DNA from: Scenedesmus sp. ARA3
Lineage: Eukaryota > Chlorophyta > Chlorophyceae > Sphaeropleales > Scenedesmaceae
Length of the DNA stretch: 64,000 bases
Assembly (NCBI GenBank): GCA_004335835.1
Contig: RWJK01001066.1
Location: 27,410-91,409 of the forward strand
Direction: 5' to 3'
The notes beneath the pieces were generated by a model. It worked only from the letters and a program-made list of their open reading frames with translations. It was not told where the DNA came from and ran no database searches. This document shows positions 12,417 through 24,899 of the stretch, piece by piece. The position numbers were made by a program, and so were the translations under genes. Within the stretch, counting starts at the first letter, position 1. Each line of letters opens with the position of its first letter.

Positions 12417-12619
12417 TTATCGATGAGTCGATCAGTCACTGTCAATTACCTCAATTGATGTCGAGATCACTATGTAGCCGATCTGGGACGAATGACATGG
12501 CATGCAGTGGTCTTGTTGACAAGAGGCGTCAGCAGCTCCCGGTCAACATGACAGTGGTGTTTCTGGCACGGTCATTCGGTCACTAACGGTCTCTCAAAAT
12601 GCGATAATATTGTTTATCA
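12417..12619. promoter_or_regulatory. GATA-core motifs upstream of GATA1
   Basis: Three GATAA cores lie within about 390 bp upstream of the start codon: CGATAA (reverse) at 12417-12422, CGATAA at 12602-12607 and TGATAA (reverse) at 12614-12619. This stretch is more AT-rich and richer in GATC/GATA words than its surroundings. Binding by the gene's own family is inference; no TATA box was fixed. Confidence 0.35.
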
Positions 12620-12719
12620 ACAAACCAGTAACAGCAGTTTGTCGATCAAGTCCGTCCTGCCCTGTTGCCTGAAAACGCCCTCAACTGGTACCAGTGATCG
12701 ACGCGCGGCTGTAGGAAGC

Positions 12720-14060
12720 TAATCGCTACAATCAGGTATGGCTTATAACGTAGCTAGATGCAGCAGACATGTTTGGATCGCTTTGTAGATGCTGCTTTGT
12801 TTGGTTCTTGCAGTGTAGCCTCCTCCTTCAGGTCAGTGATTGTGGATATCTTGTTTTCGGTACATTTAGTATAATACCTCGAAAGTTTGCTCTCCGCACA
12901 AGCCCTTTGGGGAGAACCAAACATCCCGCCAAAGTGGCGATGTTCTCACTACATGTGCCCAACGTGCTGAACTTGCTTCAAATAAAAAACATTTAACATG
13001 CTTGCTGGTTATGGATTGGCTCTGGGTGCGATTGGCTGACATGCTGACGGACCATGTTCAACAGCACTGCAGGCCATGATGGGCATTTACGGGTCATCAG
13101 CCATTCGTTGGGTCCTCATCATGACTACGCTCACCAGCCTGTCGTTTCGGTAGCAGCAGAATCGTATTGTTCAGGCCTAGGGCGCCCTAGGGCTAGAACA
13201 AGGCACCAGCCTGGAGTGCATTGCACTGCAAGGCGCAAAGTTTGCACTTTTGCACAGGTTGGAACCCTATCCTGGAGCCTGCTGGCTCGCATTCTGCAGC
13301 CAACCTTGATCCGTGTGACCTGGGAAGTGAAGCAGCCGCTCAAGGCCGTGCCATGCTGATGTTTGTTACCGTGGTGTCACAGTAGTAGCGAGCCAGCCCC
13401 CACTCTGTGCTGGCACCAAAACCAGCTTGCGGCAAGCAGCAGGCAACTGCACAAAGCTCATGCATGTTGGTACACGCCACCAGTGGAAGATCCCTTGCAG
13501 ATGCAAGCTGACGCCGTCCTCCACAGTTGCTGCCCCACAGCACATCATGCTCAGCCACTCAAATCACAATCAGCTGAGCTGCTGCTTCAGAAGCTGCAGT
13601 TGGCTCGTCACCCAGCAGCCATGCCTTAAGAAGCCAGCTGCCAGCTGCTGGGTCTGGTCAGTCAACCCCCGTCAATCCACACAAAGTCGCTGCTTGCGTA
13701 AAAGCAGCCACCTGAGCCAAGCTGCCTGCCACATCCCATCATCAAGTATACACCAACTTTTAGCAACAAAATAATACTGCGCATTCCACACTAGGCCAAC
13801 GGGCGTTGTATGTTGCACTGCATGCAGCACATCAACATCCGTCAATTTACATCAACACTTGCTGGCCAGGTGCCGTTGTCATGACGTCAGTCAACCCACG
13901 CAGCCATTACCCTCAACCCGGGCTGCTCCAAATTAGCATGTGGGCCGTAATAAAGCAGGCGTCACGAAAACATTGTAACGAGCACTGCTGCGCAAAGAAG
14001 CTGCTGTGTGCCTTGCACTGTAGTGCACATGTCGCCACAGGTGGTGGCCCATTGCGCATC
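12720..14060. other. Intergenic, no gene recognised
   Basis: Upstream flank of GATA1. Open frames are short on both strands and show no domain. Confidence 0.45.
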
Positions 14061-14069
14061 TGACGCAAC

Positions 14070-14120
14070 CAAGAAGTGCTGCTGCTGCTGCTGCTGGTGC
14101 TGCCAGGAAAGTAACCCTTG

Positions 14121-14153
<33 letters not shown>

Positions 14154-14380
14154 GGCAACCCTTGTACCTTGCACCCAACAGCAGCAGCAGCTGCTCTGCT
14201 AGCACTCTCGACCAATGCTGCATGCCAAAGCCACCTCAAAGGGAGAGTCAAGCAGATTCCAGTCTGGCAGAAGCACCACTTTCACCCCCAACTTAGGTGC
14301 AGCAGCCAGCCAGGCACCCTGCTGCTGCTGCCAGGAAGGCAACCCTTCTAGCCAACAGGAACTGCTGCTCTGCTAGTACA
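14070..14380. repeat. Interspersed (CTG)n plus CCAGGAAGGCAACCCTT repeats
   Basis: At least three copies of a module made of (CTG)n followed by CCAGGAA(G)GCAACCCTT, near 14078, 14122 and 14321. The last two also share a GCTGCTCTGCTAG tail. Local duplication around CTG tracts outside any recognised gene. Confidence 0.6.
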
Positions 14381-14410
14381 CCCCCCGCCGCAGTGCTGCA
14401 TGTAAGGCTG

Positions 14411-14521
14411 CTGCCAGAGAACATTTTCTGACTTCTGCACATATTCAAAAGCCACTTTTGCAGCCTGAGCCTGCAAGTTGAGGCTGCAAAAGTGGCCTTT
14501 GTAATATGTGTTCTCTGGCAG
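14411..14521. repeat. Long inverted repeat, about 111 nt hairpin
   Basis: Left arm 14411-14466 and right arm 14481-14521 pair over CTGCCAGAGAACA at the base and GCCACTTTTGCAGCCT near a 14-nt loop. The left arm has an extra bulge of about 15 nt and a few mismatches. It could be a small-RNA precursor, a miniature inverted-repeat element or a chance palindrome. No flanking direct repeat was identified. Confidence 0.65.
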
Positions 14522-14529
14522 CATGCTCG

Positions 14530-17500
14530 CACCTTCGCAGATGTGAAGGGCCATGCATAATTGCCATGCGTATCTCACAGCATCTGTAGCATAAGGCACC
14601 ACAAAACCTTTGAAGGTTATGTGGCACAGCAACACCGCATGGCTGCTTCAGCCAGCCGCTGCAGCAACCGTCAACAGCACTCCCGTGCTTGTGACGGCTG
14701 CCACCAGACAATCTGTACGCAGTACTGCTAAGGATAAGAATGAACCCGCACACCAACACCACAGTAACTGCATGTCACACGGTAGCCCTGCCCTGTGCTT
14801 CAATGCACGTGTGTGGCAATGACCTGGCGTGCTCTTTGTGTAGGGTGCATAACAGGCAACCACAGTAAGCCTCGAAAACAGCACAACTGCTAGACCATGT
14901 CTGCCAAGTTCATCGCCCTCTTGCGTCAGTACGTGTTGTGATGAGTTTGTAGTATGATGCAAGCACCAGCAGCGCATGCTAGCTGCAGGCAGTATGTCCA
15001 GCGGTACACCCTGCAGAATACAGCACATGCACACACACTCAGAACGGCATATGCACAGCACAGCGCCTGTCAATACGCCAAAATGGCAGCAACAGCATGG
15101 TTGACCTTCCAGCACCATCTGCCGCAAAGTGTCAGCCATCCAGCAGTCAATCAACCGCGTGAAACTCCAAGCAAAACCCTGCAAGACCCACAAAACCAGT
15201 GTTGTTGATACACAAGCCACTACCACCGAGCAGAAGGCACAGTTTGGTGCTACAGAGGGTACTACAGACGTAACACGTAACAAGACAATCCACGAGCCAC
15301 AATGCGTGCCGCCAACTATACAACGCTGCGTCCGCGGCTGATGCCGCTGCCGCTGCACAAGTGCTTCCGGGCGAAAGCTGCACTGCATGTGTACTGCTGA
15401 TTGGCCTACGCCAGGGCATGCCGCAGCAGAGGGGCTGCGTGCTCCCCGAGGCAGCAAGGCGGATGCACAGCAGCACACAGCAGGCACATACTCACCGCCT
15501 ATACATGCATTCTGCCAACAAATGATTAGTAGCTGTACAAAGCATTCAGCTGCCATCCCATATCTGGGAAACTGTGACATCAGGCACGCCAACTTTCCGC
15601 CTTTCCTGCTGCTGCAATATTACGTCGCTGCTGCCACGACCGTTGTACAACCTTCCACTGCTCATCCATGTCACGGCAACATGTCTGTCAGCTGCTGCTG
15701 CCGCAACAGCCAGTGCACATCGCTCACTGCCAAAGCATCCCCCAAGAGCTGCCGCCATCACAAACGGACCCGCATCAGACACACCCCCCCACACACCAGT
15801 CAGAACAGCCCGCAATGGAACACCTGCTGCCAGCACAAAAACCGCTCCTCCTACTATCACGCCACTCCTCCTGCTCTGCAGCATACATACCGGCTGCGTG
15901 CTCTCATCTGCCTGCCAGTGCGCACCTCATACTGCTGCATGCAATCGGGCAGCTGCAAGCCAACGTGCGCCAAACAATCGATGCGCCCGCAAACCCTTTC
16001 CCTGCATGCAGACAGATGATGAAGCCTGGCAGTATGCTGCTGAGATCAGCACAGCATTCTTTCACAGTAGCTCCTGTCACAGGACAAACCGAATGGTAAT
16101 GTAGGTACGCGTGCTGTCGCAACACGCATCCTATGTCAAATCATGCAGATGGCATGCATGCAGGCAACCTGCAGCACCCCACATGTGCCCAGCGCACCCG
16201 CTGATATCAGCAGCAGGCAACACATATATTTATATGGGCGCATGTGTGGGTGCAGCAGCAAGCGTGCATGGCCATCTGCATTGCACACCCGCAAGCAAAG
16301 CACTCATACAACCCCCTCCCAGGTGACATTTTTGATCGACTGTTGCTGCGGCACTGTGCCAATGCGCACAGCGTGCCGCGCTGCCAACAGCAGCTCAAGC
16401 GCTGGTGCTGCTGCTGCGGCAGGCGGGCCACAAGCTAGCGATCAAAATGGCCTGGCAAATCCCCCAGCCCACTGAACAAGGCCCAAAACGAGTCCCTCTT
16501 GCTGCAGTTATGCATACAGGCAGGCAGAGAGCTATAGCTCGAGATGCTCTCAATGCCAAGCGTAGCCAGCAGCACTCTTGTCTGTGGCTGGCTCGGCAAG
16601 CATGCTTTCATGCGTGCTGAGAGAAGCTGTAGACGACACACCAAATAACGCAATGCAGCTGTTGCCCGGAGCCAAGAATCAGCCTACAGAGCACCACCAC
16701 CAGCGCCAACTCGTCAAGACCAACCCAGAAGAGGGAAACACGCACACGCAAACGCAAACGCACGCTGCAGGTAGCAGATTGATAACCAGCCAGTGCCGTG
16801 TGTGGTGCAGCTGCAAAGTAGCAGCGGCAGCAGCAGCAGCTTGCACCACCACACACTGACACTCAGTCAGGCAGGGAGGCATCGGACCAATGGAGACACA
16901 AACTCAAAACTTCTCTCATGCAAGCATGCTGATTGTATGGTGGCAGGGCGCCCCCATTCTTTGTGGAAGCGCAACAGCACAATCACATACACGCAAGCCA
17001 GGCACACAGACACCAAATCCCTCAAACCTAGCGGCACGCCCGCAGCAATCTGCTGCACCATATGCAATGCCGCGCCCTAGCACACAGCAGGAGCAACTGA
17101 GGTATCCAGCTCGCTGCGGCGGGCATGTATGTATGCGGCGCCCAGCAGTTTCTGTGCATGGCTATATATGAGGATCTTCATGCTGGTTGATGTGCAATTA
17201 TTTGGTGGCAGGAGTGCGTGTGTGTTTGACACTGTTTCCAAACCAGCGCCACCTGCTGATTGTGCTGTGCTGACAGCAATCATTAGAGCCGCAGCACGCA
17301 ATATGCACAAAAGCAGGTGGCGGACTTGCTGTCTCTGCCAACAGCTGACGCTGCACACTCTCACTCTCAAACATGCAACCAACCGCGCGCGAAAACCCCA
17401 CTCGACAACCCATAACTCTTGCAGTGCAGCTGCCAGAGCGCCGCAGGCAGGCTGAGACCAGCAGGCGGCAGGCTGACAGATATGACAACTGTAATGACTG

Positions 17501-18268
17501 TTATGTGACAACATGCAACAGTGACAGCGGTTGCGGGCCGTGCTAGGTGGGATCATAGCACCCTGCAGCAGCCTCAACAGCCTAGAGCGCTAGGCAGGTC
17601 ACGCAACATTTCAAAAGCAGCCACACAAGCGGTCAAGAGCACACACAGTCATCCACCATGATCCGTCAACAGCCTCGCAGCCACCATCAGCTATAACACA
17701 CCGCGCAGCCACAATGCTGGCATGCGGCGGCTGTCATTCCCTCGTTTGAAACATGTAACATGTTATTTTCCATTCAAAAGACATGCCCTCACAGAGACAT
17801 ACAGCCGTCACCCTTTTCTTCTTCTTTGCGAACCCAGCGCACCAGAGCGTCATCTCCGAGCAAGATGACAACAGGGATGACAACCGTTGCAACTGCCAAA
17901 ACCAACCGCCAAAACCAACCACCAACTCCATGCACTCGATGAGCAGCAGACAGTCTTGCAGCCTCTCCTCCCTGGATCCATCCTTGATACATGTCATGTC
18001 ATGTCATGTAACATAACACAACATAACAATCCCCTGCCACTGGGCACGCGAGGCAAACAGCTCCGAGCCGCAACTTAAGCAAATGATGCAACCTCCAGTC
18101 CCTGCAAACGCCCTCAAGAAAACCAGTAGTACACCGCTGCAATCTGAATGCAGTGCCACAACAGCGCTTGCAGCACACCTAAGCACAAACAAGCTGCTGC
18201 TGCCACGCACAGGCCACTTTGTACAACTCTTTCTTTTCCTTGAAAACCGCTGATGCCGCGCAACGTCA
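14530..18268. other. Intergenic, no convincing gene
   Basis: Holds a 314-codon minus-strand open frame (14648-15592) and overlapping plus-strand frames at 15387-16104. All are Cys/His/Thr-rich, lack domains and compete with one another, so they are not annotated as genes. A short ATGTC repeat (CATGTCATGTCATGTCATG) lies at 17994-18008. Confidence 0.45.
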
Positions 18269-18493
18269 GCTGGCCGCAGCAAGAAACGCGCGTCCACAGT
18301 TCAATCTGCAACAGCCAGCAGTGAACACTGCGAATCACCCTTCTGCCAGAGCTGCACAGCTGAGAAGAAACCTGGTGCCGTGGAACAGCAGCTGGCCGCA
18401 GCAAAGAAGCGCAGTTTGACAATCCAACCTGCAACAGCCAGCAGTGGACACTGCTGTGGATAGCGCCACCCTACTGCCAGAACTGCACAGCTG
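18269..18493 (-). repeat. Tandem duplication covering the GATA2 stop-codon region
   Basis: Two related units, about 18269-18362 and 18391-18493, share AGCTGGCCGCAGCAA, CAACAGCCAGCAGTG and a CTGCCAGA(G/A)CTGCACAGCTG end. The second unit overlaps the real GATA2 C-terminus (AVQFWQ stop); the first carries a mutated copy of it (AVQLWQ, stop lost). This is a terminal-exon echo in the 3' flank. Confidence 0.7.
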
Positions 18494-20681
18494 CTGCTGC
18501 CGCCGCGGCGGCCGCAGCTGCTGCAGCTTGGCTGTTCTGCATCGCCTTGACAAACTCCACAGCCGGGCCTACCCCGCCTAGCACCCCTGCCATCTGCTGC
18601 ACAAGCTGCAGGATGTCCGGCTGCTGCTGCTGCTGCTGCTGTGGCTTGGGCTGCTGTTGCGCTGCTGCAGCTGTTGCATTGCTCAGCAGCGACAGCAATG
18701 AGCTGCTGCTGCCGCCCAGCAGCGCCGAATCCTGCTGCTGCTGCTGCTGAGTGTCCAGGCCACTGTTGAGGCCGAGGATCGGCAGCTGGCAGCTGCTGGT
18801 AGCTCCAAGCATCAGTGGACTGTCAGGAGCAGAGCCTGAGCCAGCAGTATAGTCACTGGTGCTCAGCAGATCCATCCCAAGCACCCTGCGGCTGGCATTG
18901 CACGCAAAGTTGCAGTTATAGCCAGAGGTAAGGCTCAAGGGGCTGGCAGAAGCAGCAGCACATGACGTGCCAGCTGTCGCGGGGCTGCCAGGTGCAATCT
19001 TGCGCGCCTCCTGCTGCTGCTGGTGAAGGGCCAGAGCCAGTGCAAGTGAGGGGCTGCTCGCCCCAAGCAGCACGTGCCTGCTGCCTGCAGCTAGTGGCTG
19101 CTGCATGCTGGGCGTGGCAGGGATCAGCAAGCTGCGGATGAAGCTGCCTCCGCTGCTGCTGCTGCAGCGGCCAGCGGCAGTTGCTGCTGCTGCTGCTGCT
19201 GCAGGTGCTAGATCAGTGGCGCCGGCAGCCAGGCCGTGCTGCATCTCCTCATCCACCTGCAGCTTAGCCTGCCGCGCTGTGTTAAGTGCTGCAGCTGCTG
19301 CAGCTGCAATGTGCGCACGCGTTGCCGCCTCCGCTGCATCTGCTGCTGCTGCCAGCTTGGCAACAGTTGCTGCACCATCTGCTGCAGCTGCATTGTCTGT
19401 AAGCAGCACCTCAGCTGTAGCCAGCTCTATGTCCTGCTCCATTGCTGCCGGCGCATCGCCCGCTGCTGCTGCAGCTGTCTTGGCACGCTTGGCCTCCGGC
19501 TCCTCTGCTGCTGCTGCTGCTGCTGCTGCAGATGTGTTGTCATCTGCAGTGTCTGAGGCTGGTGCTGCTGCGCTGCTGCTGCCACCTGCACGGCGCTTCT
19601 TGGGCTGCAAGCAAGCAAGCAAACAGAGCAACGTCAGGCAAGAGCGCCGAGTACACAACAATGCCAGCGGTGTTGGTTGAGGTAGTGACACGCGGGCCCT
19701 GCAAATGCTCGTGCTACGCGATAACCCATCTTCCTGTGCCATTGCAGCTGGCTAATATATGTCTTGCACAGTATCCTTGCACTCCTCTGGCAGCCTACAC
19801 TCATCAGGCTATGCAGCCAGCTACTCACCACCACCTTAGTCAGCGTGCGGTTGCGCAGGAAGCGAATGCCGCATGCATTGCAGAGCACTGGCTTGCCCTT
19901 GGGCCCCTTGCGCCACTGCGGGGAGCTGACAGCGCCGCAATGGCAGCAGGGCCCCGCAAGGTCCTGCTTGGCCTTTTTGCTGGCCTTGCATGATGCAGAG
20001 GGTGCTGCAGCAGCAGCTGCCTCTGTTGCTGCTGCTGCTGCGGCCTCGGTTGCTGCTGCTGGGGCACTGTTTGGGTCTGCTTGTGCCTGCGGTGCAGCCG
20101 CCTCTGCTGTGGGGCTCTTGAGGGAGGCATCTGCCTTTGGTGCTGCATCAGCTGCTGCGCAGCTGAGTGCTGCTGCTGGTGCGTTGCAGCAGCTGACAGC
20201 ACCCAGCAGCAGCGCTGCAGCAGCGTGCTCTGGGTCGCAGGCCATCACAGAGTCACCTGCAGATATGGTTGAGGAGTTGCCGGGCCGGAGAGCATTGGTG
20301 GGGACGCCGGGTGAGTAGGTTAGGCGTGGTGGGCGTTTTCCGGTTTTCCAGGCAAGCTTTGATCGCGCAGCGACGCCGCTTTTGGGCAATTGAACGCCTA
20401 ACATGTGTCATGGTGAAGCAACCGTGGCCAACACCAAGCAATTCCGGCAGCCAACACCGGGACCACCAACTCGAGCCTACCAGTAGCCCAGCCAGCCCCC
20501 GATCGGACACAGCAGAGTTCCACTCACCCTGTTGATCTTCAAGACGTGCGTTGTAGCCATCCATCGCTGCGCGTTGTGGCCGGCTGCTCTTGCGGGCCTT
20601 TCGGCCATTACGCAGCACTGGCGCCACAGGATTGGCCGTCAGCTCACTACGTACACTTTCTGTATCGCTGTAGGCCTCCAT
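18471..20681 (-). CDS. GATA-type zinc-finger transcription factor (copy 2)
   Basis: Three exons with matching phases: 20528-20681 (ATG at 20681), 19829-20256 and 18471-19604, about 571 residues. The start ([11 protein letters not shown]) matches copy 1. The zinc finger, about residues 155-180, is nearly identical to copy 1 and is likewise preceded by AKQDLAGPC. The last exon starts with PKKRR (likely nuclear signal) and runs on into an acidic segment ([12 protein letters not shown]). In copy 1 an intron separates these two parts, so this gene lost that intron or copy 1 gained it. Long Ala, Gln and Ser runs follow, with [18 protein letters not shown] and [12 protein letters not shown] shared with copy 1. 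The C-terminal motif is [18 protein letters not shown]. Likely a nuclear regulator; targets unknown. Confidence 0.88.
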
Positions 20682-23600
20682 TGGCGTCCAGCAGCTGCTA
20701 TAGACGATTGGCTGTTTGGTGTGCTTGAGGTTAGCTGGCGGATCGGACCACTGGAGGTTCTAATCGCCTCGTTGATTCATGTAACAGCCACCAAAACAAG
20801 TATATGGCGTGCCAGCGGAAGCAGAGCACCACCAATAGTGCTGAAGTTGGCTTTGCAGGACCAAGATCTAGGCTTGCCGTTGGCTTTACTGTCTTTTATA
20901 ATCAGAACAGGTGAGTTTTCGTATAGTGACGTGGTTGCTGAAGCCAGAAAGTACCTGAGAAGGAGTCTTTGGCACGTCCAAGTTGCCCAAGGACTAACAA
21001 CTCGGTCAGCCCTGCTGCCGCGTCGTTCCGCCAGGGTCTATGTGCACCAAAGCTTTTAATAACAGCAACAAATCAACTAAAGTGGTTGCTACACAGGGTG
21101 ATGGTAGCGCGTTGTGATTCTTCCGAATACGCTTTTCAATGTTTCGACAGTCACCACATCTTGAGTTTAATTTGATATGAAACATTTGCTTTGCTGTCTT
21201 CGTTTTTTATGCAACGATCTGAGGACACACCAACTCCGGGTGGATGCAAGTGGCACTGCTGGTGACTGTACTTGCATCGCTGGCAGCTGCTGCCCAGGGA
21301 AGTCCGTGACGGTGCCCAGCAAGCAACTTTGAGGATGCGCGTTTAATGCTGAGGGTGAGGCATATCCTCTTATGTTTTACTGTGCAAAATGGGTGTGTTG
21401 CTGCACAAATTAAAAACATCAACATACAACTCTCAGAGTCTGGGGCACTGGGGCGCACACATGCTAGTGGCCAGCTGTTGTGTCAGAACTGATGCTGGCT
21501 GTAGTCAATTTTAGTTGGACACTTGCCAGGCATTGAATGGTTTACAAGTGCGCCAATCAATGGCATACTTGCAGCAAACAGTGTCGCATCAAGGATGTAT
21601 CACCAGCCTGCTTGCAAGCAGCAGCAGTGCAATTGCACTGCCAGTGACTGGCACTGAGTGCATGAGTCATGCGTCCGGCGGGAGGCGCATGCAAGCAGCA
21701 ACTATCGGCAATCAAAGTTTTTTTTACAACAACCCTGCCAGAGTTAGGTGCACCGGACTTCTCCATCTGTTTGGCTGCAAATCTGTACAGAGCCGCTCTG
21801 CAGGGGTCTGCAGCCCTGGTCAGCCCAGCTGGTGCAGCCCTGACAGCTGCAGTGCAGGCCTGACAACAACACAGAAACAGCTAAAACCGAGTCAGCGCAT
21901 GCACGGCAGTATCAGTGACAATGAGTGACCGTCACTGGCAGTATGATGCAGAGAGGCCTGTGCAACGCCAGCAGAGGCATCAGCTGCTGGCGCCAAAACC
22001 AGTGACCGCATGCACAACAACAGCTGACATGTATACGTTTACAGGCACTGCACTGTGGCAGCTACAGCACAAGTGCGTCATGCTGGACGTCTGAAACGGC
22101 CCTTGCCAGTCTCAACCACATGCATTTGGAGGCACCAACTTGCACGCCAGAAGGGCTGCTGTACACTGCCGCAGTGCGGCACTGCCGCTGTCCTGCATGC
22201 ATGATGCATGATGCAGTAGATGTGACCACGCACTGCCCACGCATTGCGCACAAAAGCACGGCAATGAGGCACCGCGCAACACACTCCTTAAGCTTATCAT
22301 CATCACAAGTCAAGCCACTGCGCAAACCACCATGGATGATCTGCGGCCCCACTGCATCCCGCGCTGCGGTAGCTGTCAGGCCCAGCTAGTCAAACAGCCT
22401 GGTCAAACATAACCGTCAAACATAACAGCCTGCATGTTTCCACAATATATTTGCCTCAACTGCAAGTTTGATGCGTAGGTAGGCAGCTTGCAACACCTGC
22501 GGCACCCAAGTAAATGCGTTGAACCTTGATCCCCACTGAACCAGCTTGCATTCAGCTTCGCAGCCTGCCACAGTCGCAATGTTATGCCTGCCATGTTGTG
22601 CCTACCTTTTTAAGGCCTGTGACGTATGCAGGCGTTTATGCGCTGATAAAGGGTTAACACACTTCTGGTTAATCAAGCATGCTGACCTGTGACTCCCTGG
22701 ACAACTGCAATTCTCTGGCAGAACTGTACAGGATACTGACAACAGTCTGAAGCAGCGCCAGCACAACGTTTTTCGGTTGTTGCTGTGTATGGCTGGTACA
22801 ACCAAGAAAAGACTGACAACACCGAGCACCTGCTGTAGCAAGAAAAACAACAATTAACCGCTAAGACATGCAGCAGATAACACCAGACCTGGCACAGCCG
22901 TGGCAGCGCCATGCAGGCAGAGCAACCCAGCAAGTCAAACATAAGTGCGTTTTGCTACGCAAGTCAAACAAAGATCGCGCTGGATGAGCAGCACAGGTAG
23001 CTGATTGTTAAGGGCTGAACACGGCCGTGCATGGTGTGCCTGAGTTGTAAGAAACTCTCAGATGGCACATGAAGAGACTGACTGTGTGTCACAGGTTATG
23101 TTGTATTAGCTATGGCTTTCATTGGCAGGCACTGCCTCTGCACCTGTTGGTGGCATATGCAGGCCCCTTTGCATGTTGCTGCGCCATGCGCAGAGCCAGC
23201 ACCATATGCATGTGCAAAAGAGGACAGCACTGCATGCACACCTGAAATCAACACTAATAAACCCCCACCACATCACCCACCTCAAGAAGCAAAGGATTGC
23301 TAAAGCTCACGCAGTTGTCACACAATGTTGGAATGCAGGCCACTCATCTTATCTTATCACCCATCGCACCACCCATCATATGTTTGTACGTTCAACCTGA
23401 AATCAAGACTGCTCACGCGCGCAAAGCAACCAATAAAAGAGAACCTGCTCGCTCGCATCACCCGCACCCCGCTCTTGCAGCTACGCAACACCCTGAACCG
23501 CAGCAGCAGCAGCAACACGCCAGCTTGAATGTTGGCTGCCTGCTATACCCCATGCACAATGCGACCCTTGTATGCACATCATGTAACCTCAGTGCAGCAC

Positions 23601-23883
23601 CCAAACATGCAAACGTGCATTGCCCCGCATCCCCCTCTATGTGCACCTGCACGGTGCGGTCGTTTCTGCCAACAGCAGTTGACCTTCAGTGATACCCGGC
23701 AGCTTGCGGTGCGCTGCCAACAGCAGCGCAGCCACACCACCCCTCCACACAGGATACTATGCATATTACGCCTGTGCCCGTGTACACCCGTCTCATCCAT
23801 TGTGTTGTTGCTCTGCAACATGCGTATCCATGCAACCAAAACGCACCCAAAAACATGACAACACACACGCATCGTTACTTCTC
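20682..23883. other. Intergenic, no gene recognised
   Basis: Upstream flank of GATA2, then sequence with only short open frames. Nothing with a domain or consistent splice structure was seen. Confidence 0.45.
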
Positions 23884-24845
23884 TCACCCTGCCGGCTGCC
23901 GGCAGTTAGGGCTGAAGCTCCCCGACTTGCAAAACCGCGCCATGAGCTTCACCAGCTGTGAGCGCCCTTGCTTCACATACAGCCGTGTCCCTGGCAGCCC
24001 CGGAGCTGGCTGTGTCTGATTCCCGTCCCCCAACACCTCCACAAAGCGGCCTGTGGGCGAGCTCGGATCAGCCTGCAAGCCCACAAGCTGCATGCTCATC
24101 TCAAACACTGTCTGCTCAGACATCCACAACTTAAACACCGCAGAGGACCGCCCACCCCGCGTGATCAGCACAAACACGCCAGCCTGGTTAGCAGGGCCAC
24201 GCCCGCCGGGCGCCCACATCACGCCGAAACGCAGGTTGATGACAGCTGTCTTGTTGAGGTTGCGCACTCCAAGCAACGTCTTGGTGCGGATAGGGACCAT
24301 AATAAACTTTGAGCCAGCCGGCACGGTCAGCCCGCCGTTTTGCAGCCGCAGCGTGGCGATCTCGACGAGCACGCCGCTGTTGGGATCGATCATCGCCAGA
24401 CCTTTGGCAGGCACCAGCACCACGCTGTTGGCAGTAGTGCTGCCTCCGGGCTCTGCTGTGTTTTCAACCACAAAGCCTTTGCACAAGATGCCGCTGCAGC
24501 CACGCGGCGTCAGGGTGCAGGTTGGCGCTGGGCTGCCGCTGCTGCTGCTGGTGCCAGTTGTGGTGACTGTGGTGTTGGTAGGAGTGGCAAGCTCTGTTTC
24601 CACCTCCGGCAGATACGCTGGCGGCAGCGGCGGCCATTCGATGAAGGGTGAGTCCTCAGGGTTCAGCTGCTGCGGCTGTACAGGGTTTGAAGCTGCTGCT
24701 GCTGCTGATGGCCGCTCTGCTGCTGCTGCTGCTGCTGTTGCTGCTGCTGTTGAGCTGGGATTGCTGTCCTGTGGCAGCTGCTGCGGCTGCAGCGGCTCGC
24801 TAGGTTCTGCTGCTGCTGCTGCTAGTAGTGCTACTGCGATTGCTG
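23884..24845 (-). CDS. Secreted-looking protein of unknown function, last exon
   Basis: One long open frame ending at the stop 23884-23886. The likely acceptor (TTTTTCCATCAG) puts the first exon base at 24845; no in-frame ATG lies near, so a 5' exon with the start and probably a signal peptide is missing. Order of parts: an Ala-rich hydrophobic start; a long low-complexity Pro/Gln/Ala/Thr/Ser linker of extracellular type; then about 190 ordered residues with many beta-prone stretches (GFVVENTAEPGGS, ANSVVLVPAKGLAMI, SKFIMVPIRTKTLLGV, AGVFVLITRGGRSS) and five Cys in the region. I do not recognise the domain. An apoplastic or cell-wall role is only inferred from composition. The ordered part makes coding very likely. 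Confidence 0.6.
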
Positions 24846-24899
24846 CTGATGGAAAAATGTTTGGAGGTTGAGGGCAGCAACAGGCGAACAGCGGGCGTG

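Noticed and set aside
14648..15592. 314-codon minus-strand open frame
   Set aside because: Cys-, Val- and Trp-rich without domain, overlaps other frames on the opposite strand, and shows no start context or splice structure. Long chance frames are common at this base composition.
15387..16104. Three overlapping plus-strand frames of 143-210 codons
   Set aside because: AC-rich stretch that leaves all three frames open; no domain or codon preference separates them.
19105..19680. 191-codon Ala-rich plus-strand frame
   Set aside because: Antisense shadow of the GATA2 last exon; GCA/CTG repeats stay open in every frame.
20532..21059. 175-codon plus-strand frame
   Set aside because: Overlaps GATA2 exon 1 in antisense and its promoter; no domain.
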